64,000 nt of DNA from NCBI GenBank assembly GCA_004335835.1, contig RWJK01000625.1, positions 1 through 64,000 on the forward strand. The letters are read 5' to 3'. This document shows positions 35,880 through 47,300 of the stretch, piece after piece. Source of the DNA: Scenedesmus sp. ARA3 (taxonomy: Eukaryota > Chlorophyta > Chlorophyceae > Sphaeropleales > Scenedesmaceae). The notes under the pieces were generated by a model. It did not search any database, was not told the DNA's origin, and saw only the letters and a list, made by a program, of their open reading frames with translations. The first letter of the stretch is position 1; the number at the start of each line of letters is the position of its first letter. Position numbers and translations under genes: made by a program.

Positions 35880-37820
35880 CAGCAGGAGCAGCAGGAGCAG
35901 CAGGAGCAGCAGCAGCAGCGGCAGCAGCAGCAACAGCAGCAGCTAACTGCAAGCATCGTAGCTGCAGCAGGCAATGACTGTGAGAACAGCTGAGCTTGAG
36001 CCACTGCTGCAAGCACAGCAGGTAGCCGCTGGCTATTGCCAAGCTCAGTATCTTGCTTGTGCAAGGTGTTGCTGTTGTACGGCAGGCCTGCATGAACTGC
36101 GGCTTTTGCTGCGTGGGGGGTGAATGACGAAGGCTGCTTGCAGGTATTAAAAGCCAATGCCGCATGGTGACTGGCATGCTTGCAGGACAGCAATGCTGCA
36201 GCGCATCACGCAACGCAATAATGCATTGGCACAGTTGCCCGTACGCGTGCACAGCTGACACTGACATGTCATGTACCCCTGCTGCTTTCCTCTGTCTGCC
36301 CCGCCTGTGCTCCTGCTCCTCTCCTGCAACCCTTTTGACCGCACACACAACACGTACCACACAACACATGCAGCGCATAGCTTCGCAGGAGCTGGGCATA
36401 TCAGAAGCAGAATTTGAAGACTGCCTAGCCACCCTGTGCAACCTGCTGCCTGACTTGGCGCCCCGCCTGGCCAAGGCACCCCCGCAGCGCCTGGCACAGC
36501 TGGCTGCTGCCACGCACACGCTGGCTGCGCGGCTGCTGCGGCTGCGGACGATATTCCCCAAGGTAATTGCTTGCTGATTTGTGGGTCGTACGCTGTGTAT
36601 ATGTGGTTGATGTTAGACATCCTGGGTGTGTTGAAGTCAGCAAGACACAGCGGCTTCAAAGGCAGTGAGCAGCAGGACGCAACTGGCGGTCCCCACCGTC
36701 CACCAGCTTAAGGCAGCGACTGCTTGTTTGCCTTGCTGCATTCGTGTGCATGTGCTGTGTGTGTGGCGCAACCTGCACTGTGCAGCTGTCATCCAAGTCA
36801 ACAGTGACAGCTGAACACAGTCACTACCGCAGTTCTTTTTCCTCCACACTGGTCTGCTGGTGCCTGCTAGCATACATCACAGCCTGACACCGCAGATTGG
36901 ATGTGCTGCTGTCGTTCAATGGGCCCCGCAGGCCAACATCAGCCTGCTGGTTGATCGGCGGCTGTCGCTGCAGTACTGCTGCCTCAACAGCATCTGAGTC
37001 GTCCTGCAGCAGCAGCCACCAAAACTGTGCTGCTGTCACCTTTTGTGCCCCCGCAGGCCAATGACAGCCTGCTTGTCGAACGGCGGCTGTCACAGCACCT
37101 AACTGCTGTTGCCGCGCATCCTGCACAGCACTGTACTGCACTGCTGCCCCATGTCCTGCACTCTGCTGCTGTCGGCTGCTGCTGATGACGCCGCAGGCCA
37201 ATGTCAGCCTGCTTGTCGAGCGGCGGCTGTCACTGCTGCTGGAAGATGATCTAGATGCTGTTGAGGAGGCAGCGGTGCAGCTGCAGCCGCTGCTGCCGGG
37301 CATTCTGGTGGATGTCTTTGTGCAGGAGCACCCGCAGGTGCTCGAAGTAGAGGACTTTGCAGAGGCAATTGAGGTGCGGTGATTTGCAGGCGCCTGGTTT
37401 GTTGTTGCAGTATGTGATGCGCAACAAGGTGTGGCGCTTGAGATGTGGCAGGGCAGCTGCAGGTGCTTTGAAGTAGAGGATTTTGCGGAGGGGATTGAGG
37501 TGTGTGTGCGTGCAGGCCAGCTGTTGTTGCTGCAGTGTCAACTGTACGCATCAGGTGTAACAGTGGAGGTGTGGCGGGGCGGGTGCTGGAGGTGCAGGAC
37601 TTTGCGGAGGCGGTTGAAGTGCCTGGGATTTGTTTCTCAGATGGTTGCGGTGCATGGAGTGGAAGGAGAGACAACTTGGCAGGGCAGGTCTTGAGTCATC
37701 AAACCATCTTGTTGTTGAAGGACACTGCAGTCCACGGCAGCTGAGAGACACGTGCTGGTGTTGGCGCCAGCGCATGGGCAGTGTGGCGAGCCCGAGCTCA
37801 GAGCTTTGCAGCTTGCACTG

Positions 37821-37857
<37 letters not shown>

Positions 37858-38163
37858 GCCTTTGAGCACTTCCCTGACCACTTCTGCTGCAGCAGTTGAA
37901 TAACAAACGACAAACCTAGACCGCGGCACGTTTCAAGCAGCAACAGTGGATTTGATGCTTCTTGCTGCCCCTGCTGCTGCTGCTGCTGCCGCCGCTGCTG
38001 CTACTGCTGCTGCTGCTTGCAGGACGCGAAGCGCATGATGCCGCAGATCGACATTGCCAAGGCGCTGCGCAACAGCCCCGATCTGGTGCTGAGCTTCCAG
38101 AAGGGCAAGCACCTGATACCCTACGATGAGCCCTGGCCCATCAAGAAAGCCAACAGCAGCTGA
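35401..38163 (+). CDS. Organelle-targeted helical-repeat protein, mTERF-like, function unknown
   Basis: Four exons, 35401-35835, 36374-36562, 37197-37373, 38023-38163; 942 bases, 313 residues. The first 70 residues are Arg/Ser/Ala/Cys-rich with few acids, fitting a plastid or mitochondrial presequence. The body starts NEKNLLWNDDIKMRFVK and consists of helical units: LGISEAEFEDCLATLCNLLP; LLRLRTIFPKANVSLLVERR; VQLQPLLPGILVDVFVQEHP; DAKRMMPQIDIAKALRNSP. The recurring FPxANVSxLVxRR and LLPGxxVDxFVxxxP pattern resembles mTERF-type repeats, but the match is by eye only. The C-terminus (HLIPYDEPWPIKK) looks conserved rather than random. All joins are GT-AG and phase 0. Exon 3 has two upstream echoes of its start and two downstream echoes of its end, and the last exon is echoed past the stop. 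Confidence 0.7.
36932..37092 (+). repeat. Two upstream echoes of the start of exon 3 (helical-repeat gene)
   Basis: GCAGGCCAACATCAGCCTGC at 36928 and GCAGGCCAATGACAGCCTGC at 37053 repeat the acceptor and first 36 or so bases of the real exon at 37197. The copies are about 125-140 bases apart. Each keeps the CCGCAG acceptor. Confidence 0.85.
37461..37618 (+). repeat. Two downstream echoes of the end of exon 3
   Basis: The exon ends VLEVEDFAEAIE at 37373. Diverged copies follow at about 37461-37499 (encoding FEVEDFAEGIE, then GTGTGT) and 37582-37618 (encoding LEVQDFAEAVE, then GTGCCT). Each still has a GT after it. Confidence 0.8.
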
Positions 38164-38383
38164 GCAGCAGCTGAGCACGTGGATGGCTGTGTTGCTGCTT
38201 GCTGCTGACAGCAGCAGCTGTGGTGTGCTGTGGTAGCTGCTGACACAAGCACTTGATACCTGCATGAGCCCTGGCCCATCAATCAAGCCCGCAGCAGCTG
38301 AGTATGTGACTGGCTGTGATGCTTATTTGATGCTTGCTGCTGGCAGCAGCGGCTGTGGTGTGCTGTGGCAGCTGCTGACACAT
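38110..38383 (+). repeat. Tandem duplication covering the last codons and 3' flank
   Basis: About 137 bases from within the last exon (CACCTGATACCCTACGATGA) through the first part of the 3' UTR are repeated directly afterwards, at about 38247-38383, with substitutions. The repeat includes a second copy of the stop region. Confidence 0.85.
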
Positions 38384-39154
38384 CGGTTGCCTGGTTGGTG
38401 CCCAGGCTGATGTGGGATGTCATCCTGCACATTGCCCTGACTCTGCATGCTAGTGCCACTGCTGTGGATGTGCAGCTATACTTGTTCAACCAAGTTGGTG
38501 TGCGGCTGATGCGAACACCACAACAGATTGCAACGTCTCGTGCACAGGTCTGCCGAGCTATCAGCGTGATGACGCACTAGCACCTTCAACTGCTGCTGCA
38601 TGTTCGTCGTAGTGCCAATGGTTGAGTTGCTGGAGGGCTGCTGCTGGCCCAGCAGCAGTGCTGGCAGGAAGACCCAGCAGCCTGATCCATGATGCTGATC
38701 AGCATGCTGATGAATTGCTACTGGATATTTGACTGGGTAATCAGTGTTTTTGCGCTCGTAGGTGGCTGATAGCTTGCGTCATTGCAGGCCTCGGCGGTTC
38801 TTTACCGCAGGATCGCGTAGGGCGATTGTTCACTGCTGCAGCTGGTCACAGTCAGCAGACTTCAGTGTTGTTGACTATCACGCATTGACCAGCTTCTGCA
38901 GCAGCACAGTCACACGCGACACTGCAGGTGGTGATCAAGGCCATTGCTCGTGTTCAGCCAGCAATGCGCAAGGCACTTGCTTGCAACGACAGCAGAACCC
39001 TCCTCATAAATCTCGGCAGCAGACCATAAGCCGTAGAAGTCCCGGGGCTCTCACCATTGACAGCAAATACGTATGCGAGTATATGCAGTGACAAGCTGTA
39101 TCGAGTTGGTCTCGATCCGGAACCGGGCGGCGTGCACTGCCATCGCACAGTAAC
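38164..39154. other. Intergenic, about 1 kb
   Basis: 3' flank of the helical-repeat gene, including the tandem copy, and the promoter of the Tic20 gene. No coding signal recognised. Confidence 0.5.
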
Positions 39155-42079
39155 ATGGCCTGCAGCGGGGTGCTGGGCTGCAGGCCGGGCATGCAGCTAG
39201 CAAATAAATGTGTTGGATCTAGGGTAGCGAGGCAGCCACTTCGGCCAGCAGCAGCACTGTGCCCAGGAGTAAGGAGCAGCACACTGCAGACAGGTACATC
39301 CGCACACAGGAGCTGCAGCAATACGCTTGGGGTGCAGGATTGGACTAATTTTAATGATTGTTTGCTCTCAGGCCTCAGCAGCAGCAGACACAGCAGCCTT
39401 TTGCAGCAGCGGCAACCATGTTCCAGCAGAAAGGTGAGCACACCAGCAGCATACGACTGCAATTGTACTATCTGCTCTTGTTATGTTGGTAATGGCTTGT
39501 GGTGAGCAGTAGGCGTTCAAAGCATTTAGTAGAGGTCGCTTGGCTGCTGTTGGACTGAACAGATGCAGCAGCTTCAGGCAGTGCGCAGCGTGGGATGTCA
39601 GTGCAACATACAGCAATGCTGCAGCACTTGCAGCACCAGGCAGTGCTGAAGTGTCACAAGAAATGGTGCATCTCAATGCAGTCAGCGCTACTTAAAAAAG
39701 AGCGCTGCGGCTCGCAGAGTCCCAGTTACTGTGTCCTAGTTCTTGTGCAAGCAAATGCAGCTATGTGAAATGGCTGATAGTTCAACAGATGTGCAGCAGC
39801 AACAGTGTAATGGCAAATCAGCTGCACCCACTGTCCAGTGGCAGGCAGTTGTAGCAAAAGGCTGCATCCAGGCTCAGCAATCAGAAATGCCTCATCATCA
39901 ACATGCCGCAGCAGCCCAGTAGATCTTGTGTGTTGATTGTACAGCAGCCAAGCAGTGTTGCAGCTGATTGACCCCGCATGCAACATCAGTTTCTGCTGCT
40001 GTTGCTGCTGGTAGGCATTCCTGCTCAACTGCAGCCCATGGCTGTGCTGGGCAAACCAACCAGCAGCATGCATAACCCAACAGCATGTTCGTACTTTGCA
40101 CCACCGTCCCTGCTGCTGCTGCTGCTACTGCTGCTGCTGCCGCCGCTGGCGTCTAACCTCCCATCCGCAGACCGTGGTGGTGCGCCAGGCGGGTGATGCT
40201 GCAGAGAATGAAGATGACGAGCAGAAGAAGGACTGGAAGTTTGGCCGCAATGAAGGGGGCATGGCATGGGGCTGGAAGCTGTGTGCGGCCATCCTGTACA
40301 TGCTGCCCTGGGTGGACGTGACGGAGAAGACAGTTTACTTCATCGAGCGCTTCCCGGTGTTTGCGTGGACCGAGTACTTCACAGGTGCGTGCTTGATGGG
40401 ATGTTCATGGTGCTGAGTTCAGAGTTCATGGTGATATTCTGATAAGACTTTTCAGGGTGGGCCTGGGCTGGTGTTGGGAGGGTCACAGTGGTCTGAAATG
40501 TTGTGAGAGGTGATCAAGGCGTGCGGAAGCTGTGTGCCGCCATCTTGTACATGCTGCCCTGGGTGGATGTGACGGAGAAGACGGTCTACTTCATTGAGCG
40601 CTTCCCGGTGTTTGCGTGGACCGAGTACTTCACAGGTGGGCCTGATGCGTTCATGGCGGCTTTGTTGAAAAGAACCAGTGTTGCCCCACCGACAGCTGGA
40701 CAGCTTGCCTGCCTGTTGAGTTCCTCACTACCTCACGATCTCGGCTGCTTCAGCACTGGCCTGACTGCTCGTCTTTTTGACGTCTTTCTGCCGCTTGTCT
40801 TTGTCCTGCTGTGCTGTCGCCTCACCGCCGCCCCCCAGAGCCGTCTGATCACTGATTCTGCATCCACCTGCTCACAACCTGTTGTATCACTGTCCTGCTC
40901 TTTCTCTCTCCCCCAGAGCCCTTTGAGCACTGGTTCTACATCCACGAGTGGGCCCCCCTCATCATCTTCTTCGGCACCTACCTGGGCATCGTGCGCAACA
41001 AGAAGATCCCGCACGTGGCGCGCTACCACATCATGATGGTGAGGGTTGAGCACGTTAAGCGCGTCTATGGAGGAGCAAGCATTCATTGGTGCACCCTGCT
41101 ACAGCGCGCTACTACCGCTAGGAAGACAACATCACCTGCGCTTGTGCTTTGCTGCATGCTTTGTGACGCATGCTGTAGCATGGCTTCTCCGCTGAGTACA
41201 CACTGCGTGCGCTGTTTGACGGGACTGACATGCCGCCGCTGCTGCTGCTGCCGTACAGGGCGTGATGCTGGACATCGTGGCCATGATCCTGATCGTGGTT
41301 GAGGAGAACCTGCCCTTTGGCGTGCTGTGGACGCCCTGGTCCGACCTCTTCTACGCGCTCATGTTCTGGTTTGTGTTCCTGCTGGTCATGTACTGCCTCT
41401 TCTTCTGCTTCATGTGAGTGAGGCGGGAGAAGGAGGGGTGGGGTGGGCTGTCAGCCAGGGGATGCGGGTGGGGAAGGGAGGGCGTGGGGGTTGTGTTGCT
41501 GCTGCTGATGTAGTGCCTCTTTTTCTGCTTGATGTCAGTAGACAATGGCAGCAGGGGAGATGGATGAGAGGGATAAGGAAGGGCACATTAGCCTCTATGG
41601 TAGTACGGATTGTGAGAGCAGCCAAGGCACCAGGCCAGCCTCTAGCTTAGGGGGTGTGATGGCGGCAAGGAAGTACAGCTGCATGCTGGCAGGTGTTGGC
41701 TGAGCCAGTGCAGTCGGGTTGGCGGCTTGCTTGTGCTCCTGCTGTTCGGTGTGTACTTGAAGAAACCGCTGGCCTCATCATGTACACACCCGACAGCAGG
41801 AACAAAAGCCTCATCATCTTCCATCATCTTTCCAGGGGCTTGTGCACAAGTAGTGGCATGGGGCTCTGCTGCAAGTTGCATCAGCCGTGTCAACAGCATC
41901 GCTTGACACACGTCCTTTGCATGTGACAACTTTGCGGCAAAATTGCGACAACACTTCACTGCTGATGCCGCTGCTGCTGCTGCCGCTGCTGCTGCCGCAG
42001 GGGCTGGTACTGTGAGATCCCGCTGATCTCGGAGGGAGTCTACATGCAGATCGAGCAGGCAGAGCAGATGGGGGCCTAA
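39155..42079 (+). CDS. TIC20: Tic20 homologue, inner-envelope protein import channel component
   Basis: Forms part of the TIC translocon in the plastid inner envelope. Six exons: 39155-39293, 39372-39433, 40171-40384, 40917-41038, 41259-41413, 42001-42079; 771 bases, 256 residues. Residues 1 to about 67 are a transit peptide (MACSGVLGCRPGMQ, rich in Arg/Ser/Gln). Four membrane helices follow: LCAAILYMLPWVDV; APLIIFFGTYLGIV; VMLDIVAMILIVV; and LFYALMFWFVFLLVMYCLFF. YLGIVRNKKIPHVARYHIMM is the family hallmark between helices 2 and 3. A short soluble tail ends QAEQMGA. Length fits the family. Phases are 1, 0, 1, 0, 2. The intron after exon 3 holds a second copy of most of that exon. Which Tic20 subgroup it belongs to was not resolved. 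Confidence 0.88.
40526..40635 (+). pseudogene. Duplicate of the 3' half of Tic20 exon 3
   Basis: Encodes KLCAAILYMLPWVDVTEKTV and on to WTEYFTG, identical in protein to the real exon (40277-40384), with only silent differences. It is followed by a GTGGGC donor. No AG acceptor lies directly before it (GCGTGCGG/AAGCTG), so it looks unable to be spliced in as a whole exon. A downstream-donor event spanning both copies would duplicate a helix. Confidence 0.85.
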
Positions 42080-42435
42080 AGCAGCAGCTGCAGGTTGCTC
42101 TGAAAAGCAGCAGCGGCAGCAGCAGCAGCAAGCACAGCTGTGCCGCCAGGATTTGGGCTGGGGAGCAGCAGGACGTCTGGCTGCTGCAGCTGCCGCCGAA
42201 GTTAGCAACAGCAGCAGCAGAAGCCGGGCGTCTGCTGCAGCTGCTACTGGGCAGGTTGAATGGGGCTGGCGAGCAGCCAAGGGGCTGCTGCCTTGAATGC
42301 AAGTGGAGGTTGCGGCAAGTGTGCCGGTGGTTGAGGCGCATGTGCGACTGCTAATGACCTTGGGTGGTGGTGGCGCTGCCAGGGCCTTTGGGTGTGCTGG
42401 TGTTACGCCTCTACAAGGTGGTCAGGGGTTTAGTG

Positions 42436-42438
42436 TGT

Positions 42439-42440
<2 letters not shown>
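42436..42440 (+). terminator. Candidate TGTAA polyadenylation signal for Tic20
   Basis: TGTAA 357 bases after the Tic20 stop codon, immediately before the CAG tract. The word is the common algal signal but short enough to arise by chance. Confidence 0.3.

Positions 42441-42441
<1 letters not shown>

Positions 42442-42495
<54 letters not shown>
42442..42495. repeat. (CAG)18 microsatellite
   Basis: Eighteen uninterrupted CAG units in the Tic20 3' flank. It is among the longest pure runs in the window. Confidence 0.95.
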
Positions 42496-42496
<1 letters not shown>

Positions 42497-43374
42497 GAGG
42501 TTGTGGCCGTGCAGCCATGCAGGCGCTGTTTGCAGCTGCATGTAGCTATTCTGCTGAGCAGCAGTCAAGCAAGCGTGCGTTATGCTTGGCTAGCAGTGCC
42601 TGTGCTACGTCTGCGAGCAACTGTAGCAACTGCTGCATAGTGGAAACTTGTGTGATGTGGTGCTGTGGGTGCAGGTGTGGCCAGCATCCTGCAACGTACT
42701 GCCACATCTTGTTTGCACAGCGCGCTGCAGCGTTTGTGTTTCCTGCAAAGCAACCGGTTCTTGTTCCTGCAGGGCACGTGCTTTTGTTTGCTGCAAGGCA
42801 GGCAGTTTCGGACACCGAATTGTCCCAGTGCAGCATTAAGTTGCTGCTGTGACTGCAGCTGTGTCATTTTGTTTTTGTTGACAAGATGTCGCATGTTACG
42901 CAGCCAAGTCAGCTGCAACGTTGCAGGAGTTAACAGGACTGTGGCAGCTCAGAAGCTGCTTGTATTCCTTTACTGGCAGTTGCAACTGCTGTCCCAGCTG
43001 GCTTGCAGGCTGGCAGGTGTTATTGGTCTTGGTTACATGCTCGTTCTTACGTTGAGGCCTTGTGTGCCGGGTAACTCTCATGACGGCTTGCTATAAAGTA
43101 CTCGACATGCTGAGGATCCGGATCAGCTTGATCATCAGCTTGTTACCATTCAAGCCGTAGCTGACGTGGCCATCGGCCCCGCACCCCACAGCTGCAGAAG
43201 CGGCTAGAAGGACAGGGTGAGGGGGATGAGGAGGGAGCACTTTTGCTGTACAGCTGTACAGCTCCAAGCAAGGATAAGGTGTGCACAAGGTAGTCAGCAA
43301 CCAATCCAGCAGCCAGCCTGCAAACCCAAATATTGCCAGAGACAACTCACAGCACCATGTCAGAAGCATCAGTC

Positions 43375-43965
43375 ACCTGCACCTTATTGTCACAGATGCT
43401 GTAGTACAGCAGCCATCCTACATGGAGCACATGATAAACAAGAAGCATACATGCATGCTGAAAACCCATCCGCAAAATCTCTCTGCTGACAAACACTGCA
43501 TATGCTGCTGAACTAAGGCCTTGACTAATTTATGACGAAACCATCAATGACCACTAGCATTGATTATGACGCCGTCATGATGCTCACGGTGAGCATCACT
43601 GCAATTGTGGCCTAGCCATCAACCAACCAAGTATTTCCCCCTGGAGGCATCAACAATGCCCCCCCAATGATCTGCACTTTTCTGTCACAGATGCTGTAGT
43701 ACAGCAAGCATCCGATATGTAGCATACTCACGAACAAGAAGCATTGGTGCGTGCTCAAAATGCATCCGCAGAAACTCTCTGCTGACAAACACTGCATATG
43801 CTTCTGAACTAGGGGCTAGATCTAGAGTTATTCATGACGAGACCACCAATGAACCACTAGCAACATTCACGTCGCGACCATAAATTTATGGTTTTAAAAG
43901 CAACTGCTGCCTAGCCATCAAGCAACAAAGGAGACATCAACAATTCGCCCTCAATGACATTCCAA
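43375..43965. repeat. Tandem duplication, two units of about 295 bases
   Basis: 43375-43668 and 43669-43965 share long matching blocks, such as CTCTCTGCTGACAAACACTG, GCTGTAGTACAGCA and CCTAGCCATCAA, in the same order. Identity by eye is roughly 75 percent. No coding frame is conserved. Confidence 0.8.
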
Positions 43966-44127
43966 ACTCATGGCTTCTGCCAACTTTGACAAAGTGCAGT
44001 GCCTCAGGCAGAAGGCATCTACGCCTCTCAAGAACCGCACGACACAGAACCGCAAGCCATGGATCCAATCTGCCCCATTCATCGGGTCAATCACACAACA
44101 ACTTATGCTGAGCAGCTGCAGGCGCCG

Positions 44128-44225
44128 CAGGGCCTCACTTGCCAATAGCAGCGCTGCCAGCAGGGGTGGACAGAGAGGGGTTGCCGCTGCCGCCCGCAGT
44201 GCCGCTGCTGGCAGGGCTACCAGCC
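44128..44225. repeat. Downstream echo of the phosphatase 3' coding end
   Basis: AGGGCCTCACTTGCCAATAG and the following 60 or so bases repeat the region at about 44350-44440, which encodes the last residues (SGTAGGSAAIGK) and stop of the phosphatase on the minus strand. The two lie about 218 bases apart. Confidence 0.8.
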
Positions 44226-44356
44226 TGAGGTGCAGGGGCAGAGGATCACCTGCACGTATCTGTCACACTAGTACTGTGACACATGACCAGCGTCTTTTGG
44301 GATCCTGGCTTTGTCCAGAATTCGTCGTTGTACATATGCTGTAGTACAGCAGGGCC

Positions 44357-47300
44357 TCACTTGCCAATAGCAGCGCTGCCACCAGCAGTGCCGCTGCTGG
44401 CAGTGCTATCAGATTGGGGCGCTGGGGCCGAGGCGAGAGATGGTGAGGAGGCAGGGGCCGCGGGTGAGGAGGCAGGGGCTGGAAGGTTGGTGGGGTCGCT
44501 GTTGTCTGGACCAGGGGGTGAGGAGACAGAGGGAGATGCAGATGAGGGTGATGAGGGAGTGCTGCTACTGCCGGAGGAGGGACTGGCTGGGCTGGAGGGT
44601 GGCTGAGGGGATGAAGCAGGAGAGCCTGCAGCCTTGAATGCGTCCTTACACTTGTCTGGGGTGCGTGTGAGGGTCATGCGGTCAGCGACAGTGTTGGCGC
44701 CATCTTGTGTGCGATAGCTGTGGGTCAAGGTGGAGGAGGGTACGTTTGAAGTGAAGCGGCAACAAAAGTAGCAGGAGCAAGCGCGGTATGAGCTGATGCA
44801 CAGGACGGCAGAATGCTGGATTGATGTATGAAGATGCTGTAGCAATCTGCATGCCAGGAAGTGCTGTGGGATACAAATACTCTGGCAATGGGCAACGTTC
44901 CCGTCGTGTGACATTCACATTCAGGCTGTCGCAGCATGCCTGCCTTGCTGGGCTAGCCAGACTCTGGCAGAGAGAACATGCACAGGCCATTGAACACTAT
45001 TTGTGTACACAGTTACCACAGGGAGGACATGCAGTTGTGCATTTCCACGCCTAAAGCTGTCATTTTACATGCATTGTGGCTCCTGCAACCAAATGTGGCT
45101 CTTTTCATGCCCTTGTGTGTATGCTGCCATGAGCCCAGTGACTGACAGCTGCTGATGTAATGTAATGCAATGTATTGTGATGTAACGTAATGTAACGTAA
45201 TGTAATGTTATGATCAGTCGCACTCACAACTCCCAGGTGGCCGTGGTGCTGTTGTGCAGGGTGAGCGTGCCCGAGCCAAAGCTGGTGTCTCTGTACGCGG
45301 CCCAGCTAGGCATTTCAAAGGGGCAGTAGTGGTAGGGGCCCGGCAAGTCTTCTTGGAAGGTGAGGCACTTTTGGGGCTGGTAGTTGGGCCACTTGCGGGT
45401 CTGGGGGCCCTTGGTGCAGTAGGCGGCAGCTCCTGAGGAGTTGGATGCGACCTGTGGTGGGAAGCATGGTGGCAAAACATGTTTTTAGTGGCACAGAAGA
45501 TATTGCCACAGCTGTACACACACATGTGAGCTAGCTTGCATTGGAGTTTGCCACCCTAGCGGCATCATCTGTACAAGTATGATCAACATCAAACGTGTAC
45601 ACAGTTCGTGTGGCATAACTTGTAATGCTCAGCAGTGTGGTCGCTATCTGCTGTGCAGTGCAAGGCCCTTTCGTGTCCATACGTGCACTGCTAGTGATAG
45701 TGTACTTGGAACAGAAAGGGCCGACAATTTGCAGGCTATGAACTGGCAGTAGCTGACCCCCCNNNNNNNNNNNNTCCCCCCACACACACACTGACACAAC
45801 CATGGCCCACAGCTGCTCATGTGTCATCACAGCATCAGCATGACATGATCCTGCTGCCAGGGTGCACCGGTACAATTGTACTGACAGCCAGCAATGGTAT
45901 CACACCTGTGTTCAGTCGACAGCTGCAGCCGCTGTAATGAAACTGAGCTGAGCTGCAGCCGCTGTATTGAAAATGAGCTGAGCTGCAGCTGCTGTATACA
46001 CATGTGAGCCCCACCTGATCAATCCATCCCTCCACATTGCTCAGCCCCTCATCATTGCCAGCACATCCAACCACAATATGCACGATGCCGCAGTCGTTGC
46101 GTGAAAAGTTGGCAACGGGGTAGGTCCGCTCATAGGCCTGCAGGCATAGGCACGGGGCAAGAGGGGCAATGATGCAAGTTATGTTTACACACCCGCTTGC
46201 ACTCAGCATTTGGCAGCGCAGATGTGCATCACATCTTGTAGCATGATTCCAAGGCTACAGCATGCGTAGCCCATAGCAGAAATCCAACATAGCAAATTAA
46301 CCAGCAGCTGTGTTCAGAAAAGTGTTTCTCACGTCTGGCAGCCCGTTGCAATGGTCAGAACCATGTCAACAGTTGACAGGGAAGTCCCCTGCCAGGGCTT
46401 CCACAGACCACTCTGGCAGTATTTCTGACTCCTCTGGTTGTTTGCGTGCCGCATGGGTCATGCCATGCCGCATCATGACCAAGGTGATTGATTGCTCTGT
46501 AGCAGTGGCAGTACTTGCTGAATTCACTGGAAGCTTGGTGTAAACATCACACGAGTGATGATCACGTCACCCTCTGGATCACACGCCAGTACACGGCAGG
46601 TATGCACTGGAAAGTGGCCAACAATACTCACATGCACGTGGCCGTCGAAGACCACATTCACCTGGACTACAGGCAGGCTGGCTTCATCCACCTGGGCTAC
46701 ACTGTATTCATTCAGAGTACAGGCTGGCACTGCCAGCACTCACATGCACGTGGCCGTTGAAGACCACATCCACCTGGGCTTCCAGCAGCAGGGGCTCGTA
46801 GGCAAGCCTCATGCAGTCCAGGATCTTGTAGGTGCCCCTGAGGATTGCCACATCAGGCAAGGCAAGCACAGATGCAGTTGTTAGAGAATGAGAGAGTGAG
46901 CATTGGCCATGAGCACAACCTCCATATGAAGGTACCAGATTTCCATATGAAGGTACCAGATTCTACCTTTGACTTGTTTGCTGTTATCAACTTTCTTGCT
47001 CGCCAATTCATTGCACGCCAAATCAAACTGCTGTCTTGCCAAGTCATTGCCATCGGTTCAGTTCTTGCTAGGTGACATACAGCAGTGTGTGCCTGTGCAA
47101 AACTGAGCAGAAAACTGAGCTGGCCATCCAAGATGCTGTTTCCAGCAGCGGCGTCACTCACGCATCAGTGCTGTAAAATGGCACGTGGAAGTTGACGATC
47201 AGCCAGGGGGTCTTGCTGCGGTCCACTGCAGCCAGCTGCTGCTTGAGCCAGCCAAGCTGGCGGTCATCAGCACCACCAAAGGTCACGTTGGGCTGGAAAG

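Larger units (their letters stand above)
42080..44356. other. 2.3 kb between convergent Tic20 and phosphatase genes
   Basis: No gene supported. It holds both 3' UTRs, a long (CAG)n tract at 42442-42495, a 295-base tandem duplication (43375-43965) and an echo of the phosphatase 3' end (44128-44225). Confidence 0.5.
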
